Below the pieces are notes generated by a model. That model was given only the letters and a program-made list of their open reading frames with translations. It was not told where the DNA came from and ran no database searches. The translations under genes were made by a program, and so were the position numbers. DNA of 11,084 nucleotides, taken from NCBI GenBank assembly GCA_910585765.1, contig CAJUES010000088.1:1-11084 (forward strand), given 5' to 3'. Below, piece after piece: positions 1 to 5,441 of this stretch. The stretch is from an uncultured Lachnospiraceae bacterium (GTDB taxonomy: Bacteria > Bacillota > Clostridia > Lachnospirales > Lachnospiraceae). The first letter of the stretch is position 1; the number at the start of each line of letters is the position of its first letter.

Positions 1-656
1 TCATCATGGCAAAAGTCCGGGCCAACGAGAACACGGCCACCACCCGCAACACAGGCGAAGCTCGGTTCTATCTCCCGACAGAAATCTTCCTGCCGCTGTG
101 TGATACCCCCCACCTGGTCAGTTTCCCCTTTGATGTGAAAGAGGGAACGGAAACGGAAATGGCAGAGTTTTTGAACAACTATATCGACAGTGTGGAGCCA
201 AGTATGGATTTTGAATCCAAGGCGACCTATACCAGCTCCTTTGACGACCTTACTTCCCTTATCATCACCATCGGCGGGGCGTTGAGTATCATCATCGGAA
301 TTATCGGCATCGCAAACTTTGTCAACTCCATCCTGACAAGCGTTATCACCCGAAAAAAAGAATTTGCCATGCTGCAAAGCATTGGCATGACCGGCAAGCA
401 GCTAAAGCGTATGCTCTCCTTTGAGGGGCTGTATTACGCGGTGGGAACGATCATCACATCAGCCGTCCTTGGCGTTCTGTTTTCTGTGGCAGTCGTAAGA
501 GGAATTTCCAGCGGGATTTGGTTCTTCACCTATCGCTTTGTTATGTGGCCTATGCTGATGATTTACCCGTTTCTGATTCTCCTGACTGTGGCAATACCGG
601 CGCTGCTGTACCGGCTAATTGCTAAAGTCAGCATCATAGAGCGGCTGCGGCAGTGA
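1..656 (+). CDS. ABC transporter permease, FtsX/MacB type (3' part only)
   Basis: This is the C-terminal part of a membrane permease of the FtsX/MacB family, which works with a separate ATPase subunit to export or extract lipids, peptides or antibiotics. The reading frame is open to the left edge (first full codon at 3) and no ribosome binding site precedes the ATG at 6, so the gene almost certainly begins outside the window. Numbering from that ATG, three hydrophobic segments lie at about 84-110, 142-165 and 181-205. After the first comes the motif KKEFAMLQSIGMTGKQLKRM, the typical cytoplasmic coupling segment of FtsX-domain permeases. A soluble extracytoplasmic stretch (about 20-80) precedes the first helix. 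The gene converges on the esterase with 35 bp between stops. Family is secure; the transported substrate cannot be told. It is probably not part of the xylan cluster. Confidence 0.88.
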   Translation, partial: IMAKVRANENTATTRNTGEARFYLPTEIFLPLCDTPHLVSFPFDVKEGTETEMAEFLNNYIDSVEPSMDFESKATYTSSFDDLTSLIITIGGALSIIIGIIGIANFVNSILTSVITRKKEFAMLQSIGMTGKQLKRMLSFEGLYYAVGTIITSAVLGVLFSVAVVRGISSGIWFFTYRFVMWPMLMIYPFLILLTVAIPALLYRLIAKVSIIERLRQ

Positions 657-691
657 TAAAAAAGCAAAGTATATGGAAATCATGTAGCCGT

Positions 692-1702
692 TTACAGATT
701 CCGCTCCAGGAAAGACAGCATGTCAAGGCTCCACTGCCAGGCTGAATTGTCATAGGCAAGTCCGCAGCCGTGCCCCCCGGATGGATAGTAGCGGCATTCG
801 TGTGTGATTCCCAGTTCTTTCAGCTTTGCCTCGAGCCTTTCTGTATTTTCGCAGGGAACGGTTCCGTCATCCCTGCATGCCCACGCAAATGTTGGCGGAT
901 AATCCGTGTGGATCAGGTTTTCAACAGAGAGTTCATGGCGCAGCGTCTCGTCGTCCTTTCCGATCAATGCCAGGGCACTGCCCTCATGTGCGATATCTTT
1001 CTCAAGGCTGATGACGGGGTAGCCCAGGACAACTGCATTTGGTCTGGCTTCCGGCATCAGTGTCCTGTAGAGTGCCGCTGTCGATGCGCACAGATGGCCT
1101 CCGGCTGAAAATCCGATGATGCCGATTCGGTCAGGATCAACGTGATATTTTGCGGCGTTATCCCTGACGTACCGGATCGTTTCCAACAGATCCAGCTGCG
1201 GCTCCGGATAGCGTGATGGCGCTATCTTGTAGCGGAGCATGAACGATACATATCCTCTCTTCTCGGCTATGATCTGAATGGGTGTACCCTCATTCTGAAA
1301 GCTGACAAACTCGTATCCGCCGCCGGGACAGATGATCAGTGCAGGTCCTGGCGGGGTATCTTCCGTCCGGGGCGGCGGTGTGATGACAAAGGACTGGTTC
1401 GGATCCAGCAGATCCGCGTCCTCACAGGGCTCCCAGGCATTCCAGTCACGCAGATGCAGGCATTGTCTTTTTCCCGATTGCAGATCCAGTACCAGATTTG
1501 CCATGTCGACGATCTGTTCCGTCAATCCCTGCAGGTTACCGCCCCACGGTGCCTGTCCCCTGAAAGCGGCAAGACGCAATGGCTGATCCCACGAATCCTC
1601 GGGAAAACAGTCGAGCTGCCCCTCCAGGAACAGGGAATGAAACCATTTTTTCATTCCCGGAACGGACATAATGTCGGTTAACGTATCAAAAGTTGAAAAC
1701 AT
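692..1702 (-). CDS. Alpha/beta-hydrolase carbohydrate esterase (probable acetyl-xylan/xylo-oligosaccharide esterase)
   Basis: A predicted serine esterase of the alpha/beta-hydrolase fold, 336 residues from the chosen start. The hydrolase domain covers about 119-336. It carries an oxyanion-hole motif PGGGY (126-130), a nucleophile elbow GFSAGG with Ser199, a probable catalytic Asp at 278 or 279 in CRDDGTVP, and catalytic His311 in GGHGCGL, so the triad is complete. This arrangement resembles bacterial acetyl-xylan/feruloyl esterases of the BD-FAE/Abhydrolase_3 type. No signal peptide is visible, so it should act in the cytoplasm. The first ~118 residues are not part of the usual fold and I do not recognise them. 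An in-frame ATG at 1753 would add 17 residues, but the start at 1702 is preferred: it has GGAAGGGAG 8 bases upstream, and the likely -10 box lies between the two starts. The gene is divergent from GH8, which supports a role in deacetylating xylo-oligosaccharides. Acyl specificity is inferred from context. Confidence 0.82.
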   Translation of the reverse strand: MFSTFDTLTDIMSVPGMKKWFHSLFLEGQLDCFPEDSWDQPLRLAAFRGQAPWGGNLQGLTEQIVDMANLVLDLQSGKRQCLHLRDWNAWEPCEDADLLDPNQSFVITPPPRTEDTPPGPALIICPGGGYEFVSFQNEGTPIQIIAEKRGYVSFMLRYKIAPSRYPEPQLDLLETIRYVRDNAAKYHVDPDRIGIIGFSAGGHLCASTAALYRTLMPEARPNAVVLGYPVISLEKDIAHEGSALALIGKDDETLRHELSVENLIHTDYPPTFAWACRDDGTVPCENTERLEAKLKELGITHECRYYPSGGHGCGLAYDNSAWQWSLDMLSFLERNL

Positions 1703-1710
1703 ACATAGAA

Positions 1711-1719
1711 CTCCCTTCC
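1711..1719 (-). promoter_or_regulatory. Ribosome binding site deciding the esterase start
   Basis: GGAAGGGAG on the minus strand lies 8 bases before the ATG at 1702. No comparable site precedes the in-frame ATG at 1753, which also lies upstream of the likely -10 box, so the shorter esterase is favoured. Confidence 0.7.
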
Positions 1720-1741
1720 AATATGATTTATTGCCGGTTCT

Positions 1742-1770
1742 ATTATATCGCAATGATGTTGCGGATGGAA
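1742..1770 (-). promoter_or_regulatory. Probable sigma-A promoter of the esterase gene
   Basis: On the minus strand a perfect TATAAT (1747-1742) is followed about 33 bases later by the esterase start codon. With a 17-base spacer the -35 element would be TTCCAT (1770-1765), a poor match to TTGACA, suggesting a weak or activator-assisted promoter. A perfect inverted repeat fills most of the spacer (see 1749-1763). Confidence 0.5.
1749..1763. repeat. Inverted repeat CGCAA-N5-TTGCG, candidate operator
   Basis: CGCAATGATGTTGCG is a perfect repeat with 5-base arms and a 5-base centre. It lies within the -35/-10 spacer of the esterase promoter, where a bound protein would block RNA polymerase. The same GCAA-N5-TTGC layout recurs at 1839-1857. 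The bound regulator is unknown. Confidence 0.4.
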
Positions 1771-1838
1771 TAGAGTTTGATAAAAATTGTGTCAGAATTA
1801 GTTGGGGCGTGAGCAGTAACGGGATAGGTGCGTAGCCG

Positions 1839-1857
1839 CCTGCAACATTTTTGCAGG
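1839..1857. repeat. Inverted repeat CCTGCAA-N5-TTGCAGG, candidate operator
   Basis: CCTGCAACATTTTTGCAGG has perfect 7-base arms around a 5-base centre. It lies in the esterase/GH8 divergent region, centred about 115 bases before the GH8 start codon and 92 bases from the related repeat at 1749-1763. It is not followed by a T run on either strand, so it does not look like a terminator. A weak -10-like TACAAT at 1896-1901 without a good -35 suggests an activator-dependent GH8 promoter just downstream, but that is inference. Confidence 0.4.
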
Positions 1858-1962
1858 ATAGCAGTTTTTGAGTAGCTTTTCACCCAGAGCGGGCATACAA
1901 TGAAAAAGTATCGATATAAAGATCTGTAGGTTAGCACTATGTTTTGAGGAAAGGAAAGCGTT

Positions 1963-3093
1963 ATGAAGACACAATACCGCAATGTATTTGCAGAGATCGG
2001 AATCGAGCAGGCGCAGATAAAAGCGCGTCTCGAGGAGATCAGAGATTTTTATTTTTATGGAAAAGAGGACGAGCGCGTCTACTATCCGGTGGGCGACGAC
2101 ATGGCGTACATCATGGACACGGGCAACAATGATGCCCGTACGGAGGGGATGTCATACGGCATGATGATCTGTGTGCAGCTCGACATGCGCGAGGAGTTTG
2201 ACCGGCTCTGGAAGTGGGCAAAGACGTATATGTGGATGGCGGACGGTTTCCACGAGGGGTATTTTGCGTGGTCCTGCGCGACGGACGGCACGAAAAATGC
2301 GGACAGCCCGGCACCGGACGGAGAGGAGTTCTTCGCGATGGCGCTCTTCTTCGCATCGAACAGATGGGGGGACGGGGAAGGTATTTTCAACTATTCCCAC
2401 GAGGCGCGAGAGATCCTGCGGGCGTGTCTGCACAAAGGGGAGAACGGCAGGGCCGGCGTGCCGATGTGGAACAGGGACAATTATCAGATACTGTTCGTGC
2501 CGGGGGTCGATTTCACGGATCCGTCTTATCATCTGCCTCATTTTTATGAGCTGTTCGCGCTGTGGGCGTATGAGGAGGACAGGGCATTCTGGGAGCGTGC
2601 GGCGGTCGAGAGCCGTCGGTATCTGGCGAAGGCATGTCATGAGAAGACCGGATTTTCTGCGGAGTACGCCGAGTTTGACGGAAGCCCGTTTCGCAGGGAG
2701 CTGCCATGGACGCAGGATCGGCACGACTGGTTCTACAGTGACTCGTACCGCACGGTGGCAAATATCGGACTGGACTATGAGTGGTTCGGAAAGGATGAGG
2801 GACAGTGCCATGCGGCGCAGGCGATCCAGGCGTTTCTGCTTGAGGCCGGCAGAGAAGATACATACCACGTCTATGAGACAGACGGGAGCATAGCGCAGGA
2901 GCGGGCGCTCCACCCGGTGGCGATCCCGGCGACTGTGGCGATGTCGACGCTTGCTGCCACCACGGAGTGCAGCAGGGAGTGGGTGGAGCGTTTCTGGAAG
3001 ATGCCCATGCGCACAGGCGAGCGGCGCTACTATGACAATTGCCTGTATTTCTTTGCCTTTCTGGCACTGAGCGGGAATTACAGGATCTGGTGA
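1963..3093 (+). CDS. GH8 reducing-end xylose-releasing exo-oligoxylanase (Rex)
   Basis: A 376-residue glycoside hydrolase of family 8, matching the full length of reducing-end exo-oligoxylanases (EC 3.2.1.156), inverting enzymes that remove xylose from the reducing end of xylotriose and longer oligomers. The family signature NNDARTEGMSYGMM (about 55-68) contains the probable general acid Glu61. The motif HDWFYSDSYR (254-263) carries the probable general base, Asp260. Tyr195 in PHFYELF and the loop Ala-Leu-His-Pro (315-318) match features reported for characterised Rex enzymes, where a Leu-His-Pro loop limits the reducing-end side and enforces exo action. That is the main reason for calling Rex rather than endo-xylanase or cellulase. 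There is no signal peptide, so it should work in the cytoplasm. GAGGAAAGG ends 8 bases before the ATG. It is divergent from the esterase and ends 6 bases from the convergent AraC gene. Confidence 0.9.
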   Translation: MKTQYRNVFAEIGIEQAQIKARLEEIRDFYFYGKEDERVYYPVGDDMAYIMDTGNNDARTEGMSYGMMICVQLDMREEFDRLWKWAKTYMWMADGFHEGYFAWSCATDGTKNADSPAPDGEEFFAMALFFASNRWGDGEGIFNYSHEAREILRACLHKGENGRAGVPMWNRDNYQILFVPGVDFTDPSYHLPHFYELFALWAYEEDRAFWERAAVESRRYLAKACHEKTGFSAEYAEFDGSPFRRELPWTQDRHDWFYSDSYRTVANIGLDYEWFGKDEGQCHAAQAIQAFLLEAGREDTYHVYETDGSIAQERALHPVAIPATVAMSTLAATTECSREWVERFWKMPMRTGERRYYDNCLYFFAFLALSGNYRIW

Positions 3094-3099
3094 TCGGGG

Positions 3100-3918
3100 T
3101 CATTGCAGGTCTTTCCTGAATCTTCCGGGCGTAGTGTCAGTGTTTTTGCGGAACTGGCGGCAGAAGTGTTCGATGTTTTTGTAGCCGCACTGTTCTGCGA
3201 TCTCTGCGATGCTCTGCTCTGTGTATGCGAGCAGATCTTTTGCCTTGCGGAGACGAAAGTCGATCACGTCGTCCATACAGGATATACCAAACTGCTGTTT
3301 GTAGAGCAGCTGCAGATGCCCGGGGCTGATATGCAGCTGCTCTGCCATTTTGCGGATGGTCCACGGAAGCTCCGGGGTGTTGGATATCTGGCGGCGCAGC
3401 ATCAGGAGGTCATGGTCGCGCGAGGACACGGCGTGGTGCAGTGCATCATCGCGCAGTTTCAGGAACAGGATGCGCAGCAGCTGGGCAATGACTGCGTTGT
3501 CATTGCCGTCTGACTGGTCTGTGCAGGCCTCCGCCCTGGCGTGGTTGCAGGAGCGGGAAGCGCCTGTCCACAGGGAGGTCTCCCAGGTGAGCAGCTGCAT
3601 GAGGTTGTGGCAGTATTCCGGGTCAGAGATCGGAAAGGGGCGGTTGGTCTGGGGAAAGCTTTTCACGAAAGTCTCGTCCGACGAAAAGCGCACCCAGTCA
3701 TCGCTGTAGCTGTCTGTGCTGGCGCTGTACCAGATAGGCGTGCGGGGCGTGTAGAGCATGGCGCAGTGTGCGGGGTACTCCTCCGTTGTGCCGCCGATGC
3801 GGAAGCGCGCGGGCGTGTGGGTGATCAGAAGAAGGTGGCAGTTGTAACCTTCTGTGATATCAAACACGAAATCGCCGGCGTGCTCGGCATCGTAACCGGT
3901 AAAATAGATGTAATTCAT
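3100..3918 (-). CDS. AraC-family transcriptional regulator
   Basis: A 272-residue regulator with an N-terminal cupin-like sensing domain (about 1-95), a variable polar linker (about 115-140) and a C-terminal AraC-type DNA-binding domain (about 175-272). The latter shows two helix-turn-helix units, IRKMAEQLHISPGHLQLLYK (188-207) and a second near 236-258, the second ending in the family-typical GYKNIEHFCRQFRKNT segment. Such proteins usually sense a sugar and activate nearby catabolic genes, so it is the most obvious candidate controller of the surrounding xylan genes; the ligand is not shown. Its ATG overlaps the CPBP stop by 4 bases (ATGA), and its ribosome binding site GGAGGAGT (3930-3923) lies inside the end of the CPBP gene, implying translational coupling. 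It has no visible promoter of its own and should be transcribed from the tetR promoter. It converges with GH8, 6 bp between stops. Confidence 0.9.
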   Translation of the reverse strand: MNYIYFTGYDAEHAGDFVFDITEGYNCHLLLITHTPARFRIGGTTEEYPAHCAMLYTPRTPIWYSASTDSYSDDWVRFSSDETFVKSFPQTNRPFPISDPEYCHNLMQLLTWETSLWTGASRSCNHARAEACTDQSDGNDNAVIAQLLRILFLKLRDDALHHAVSSRDHDLLMLRRQISNTPELPWTIRKMAEQLHISPGHLQLLYKQQFGISCMDDVIDFRLRKAKDLLAYTEQSIAEIAEQCGYKNIEHFCRQFRKNTDTTPGRFRKDLQ

Positions 3919-4598
3919 ATAAACTCCTCCATAAAAAAGATCAAAGTGGAAGCGATGGCGATCCCATTGCTGAAAATGTGGGAGATCGTGCTGATCATGC
4001 AGTTGCCGGATTTGCGATAAACGATCGCATAGAGTACACTGTCGATGAAGATTCCAGCCACATCATAAAGCACAAGACCAGCGTCTCCTGGCGCAATGTG
4101 ACCAGCCGCAAAGACAATGGACGATACCGCGGCGCAGAGCCAGAACGGGAATATTTTCATGGCTTTTCCGACGAAAAATCCGCGGAACGCGATCTCTTCG
4201 CCCCATGCTGCAAGGATCACCTGACCGATCAGCAGCGGTATCTTATTGAAGGACAGCATGGAACTTGTCCGTCCCAGCACGTGGGAGACAAAAGCTCCGC
4301 CGAAGATCAGATCTCCCACAATAAGTGTCGCGATAGCGCTCACCGTCGGCAGCAGCGTCCAAAGCATCACGCCCGGTTTCCGGATATCCGCAGGGATCGT
4401 ACTGAAACGCAGTCCCGAATCAGCGTCCCGTGTTTTTGCAGCGGCTTCTGTGATGAAGAAGAACGCGATACCGACAAACACGCCGTACCCGGCGATCTGT
4501 GTCGACGGTATCACTTTTGTCATAGTCAGCAGGATCATTGTGGTCAGACCGGCGACTGTGAGGACAGTGCTCCGGTCTGTCTTCGTTAAACTACGCAT
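3915..4598 (-). CDS. CPBP-family intramembrane metalloprotease (Abi/CAAX-like)
   Basis: A 227-residue multi-spanning membrane protein of the CPBP family, related to Rce1-type CAAX proteases. All three signature motifs are present: EEIAFR (134-139, Glu134, Glu135 and Arg139), FAAGH (163-167) and HIFSN (207-211). The glutamate pair and histidines are the expected metal and active-site residues, so it is probably catalytically competent. Hydrophobic stretches occur at about 13-30, 35-52, 78-100, 119-133, 150-165, 173-193 and 205-224. Bacterial members are linked to peptide maturation, bacteriocin immunity or regulated membrane proteolysis; the substrate here is unknown. It starts 1 base after the tetR stop, with AGGAGGT (4613-4607) inside the tetR end, and overlaps araC by 4 bases. 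Its position between two transcription factors suggests a role in signalling or in stress linked to the TetR regulator rather than in sugar breakdown. Confidence 0.88.
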   Translation of the reverse strand: MRSLTKTDRSTVLTVAGLTTMILLTMTKVIPSTQIAGYGVFVGIAFFFITEAAAKTRDADSGLRFSTIPADIRKPGVMLWTLLPTVSAIATLIVGDLIFGGAFVSHVLGRTSSMLSFNKIPLLIGQVILAAWGEEIAFRGFFVGKAMKIFPFWLCAAVSSIVFAAGHIAPGDAGLVLYDVAGIFIDSVLYAIVYRKSGNCMISTISHIFSNGIAIASTLIFFMEEFI

Positions 4599-4599
4599 G

Positions 4600-5169
4600 T
4601 TATCTTACCTCCTGTATTGCGAGTACCGCACCTGTGTATACCCGCTTTAAATATGTCGATATAAGTTTTTCGTCATACGTCAGCGCGTTGTTGGCAGTGA
4701 TGCTGGCATATCCGTGAACGAACATCGCAAGTATCATAAAGATTTCTTTTGTCTGACTTATGTTCAGCTTTGTTTCTTCCTGCACGGCGGAGATAACAGG
4801 TACAAGTTCCGGGGAGCCGATCATTGCAAGGATCGTATTTTCAGCTATGAAACCCGATTGGAACAGAAAACGGAACAGATTCGGTTCTTCGACGGCAAAG
4901 CGGATGTAATTCAATCCGATCCCGGACAACACATCTTTCTGTGTTTTCGGAATGTGCATCAGATACTGCGTGTGGTAGTTGTCCGCTTTTTCATAAGCAG
5001 CCTTTTTTAAAGCTTCGATCGTCGCGAAATGGTACATAACGGGCTGTGTGGAACAGTTCAGCTGTTTTGATACGGTCCTTGCATTGATATTTTCTGAACC
5101 TGTCTGGCGGGCAACCTCAAATGCAGCGTCAACAACCATCTCTCTTGTGATTTTGGGTTTTGGTGGCAT
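4600..5169 (-). CDS. TetR/AcrR-family transcriptional regulator
   Basis: A 189-residue TetR-type repressor. The N-terminal domain (about 7-54) has the three-helix DNA-binding pattern, with the recognition segment NARTVSKQLNCSTQPVMYHF at 29-48. The C-terminal helical domain (about 60-189) would bind a small hydrophobic ligand; its FAVEEPNLFRFLFQSG segment (91-106) is common in clostridial TetR proteins. GGGAGG lies about 8 bases before the ATG, and a good promoter is visible at 5245-5217. It is the first gene of a tetR-CPBP-araC operon, so it probably autoregulates all three genes through the palindrome at 5198-5207. Ligand unknown. The operon is divergent from GH39, so a bound TetR could also influence the GH39 promoter about 140 bases away, though the sequence does not show that it does. 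Confidence 0.9.
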   Translation of the reverse strand: MPPKPKITREMVVDAAFEVARQTGSENINARTVSKQLNCSTQPVMYHFATIEALKKAAYEKADNYHTQYLMHIPKTQKDVLSGIGLNYIRFAVEEPNLFRFLFQSGFIAENTILAMIGSPELVPVISAVQEETKLNISQTKEIFMILAMFVHGYASITANNALTYDEKLISTYLKRVYTGAVLAIQEVR

Positions 5170-5197
5170 AGTTTATTCCTCCCGTTTTATTATTTAG

Positions 5198-5207
5198 GTT
5201 ATATAAC
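5198..5207. repeat. Perfect palindrome GTTATATAAC, candidate TetR operator
   Basis: GTTATATAAC is its own reverse complement and lies just after the expected transcription start of tetR, between the promoter and the ribosome binding site. This is the usual place for autoregulatory TetR binding. It is short and in AT-rich DNA, so chance is possible. Confidence 0.35.
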
Positions 5208-5216
5208 GATAATTAT

Positions 5217-5245
5217 ATATTAAATTGTGGCAGTGTTTTTGTCAA
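5217..5245 (-). promoter_or_regulatory. Sigma-A promoter of the tetR-CPBP-araC operon
   Basis: On the minus strand a perfect -35 TTGACA (5245-5240) is separated by 17 bases from TAATAT (5222-5217, four of six matches to TATAAT). Transcription would start near 5210, about 40 bases before the tetR ATG. A second TATAAT-like stretch overlaps slightly downstream in the same AT-rich DNA. Confidence 0.6.
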
Positions 5246-5345
5246 TCTTTCCGAACAAAACTTTCGTGCATGGTCCTGTGATGCTTTCTGATCATTGGCG
5301 GACAATACATCGGAGGATAGATCAAAATTTAGTGAGTAAAAATCA

Positions 5346-5374
5346 TTGTATCTGGCGCGGTTGTAAAATATAAT
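5346..5374 (+). promoter_or_regulatory. Sigma-A promoter of the GH39-GH43-GH3 run
   Basis: TTGTAT (5346-5351) and a perfect TATAAT (5369-5374) are spaced by 17 bases. Transcription would start near 5381, leaving a leader of about 60 bases. The -35 matches only three of six bases, which fits a promoter needing an activator such as the AraC protein. ATCATTG overlaps the -35 and occurs again at 5291-5297. Confidence 0.55.
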
Positions 5375-5431
5375 GGTAATAGCTTTTTAGAGAGCATGTT
5401 TTTGGATCAATTAAGATCGCACAGACGATAT

Positions 5432-5438
5432 GGAGGAG
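5432..5438 (+). promoter_or_regulatory. Ribosome binding site deciding the GH39 start
   Basis: GGAGGAG precedes the ATG at 5442; the GGAGG core is 5 bases from it. An in-frame ATG at 5430 lies before this site and has no good Shine-Dalgarno sequence upstream, so 5442 is the more likely start. Confidence 0.65.
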
Positions 5439-5441
5439 AGT

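Noticed and set aside
6..656. Complete short membrane protein starting at position 6
   Set aside because: The frame is open to the window edge, no ribosome binding site can be present, and the FtsX domain is normally part of a much larger permease; it is a truncated gene.
1953..1966. Possible catabolite repression (CRE/CcpA) site over the GH8 start
   Set aside because: GGAAAGCGTTATGA matches the TGNAANCGNTNNCA pattern except at two positions, but it coincides with the purine-rich ribosome binding site and start codon, so the match is not convincing.
1743..1982. 79-codon minus-strand open frame across the esterase/GH8 promoter region
   Set aside because: No ribosome binding site, overlaps the GH8 start and both inverted repeats, and has no recognisable features; the region is better read as regulatory.
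2152..2913. Long antisense and alternate-frame open frames within GH8
   Set aside because: GH8 is intact with all catalytic motifs; the other frames give Arg-rich sequence without family features.
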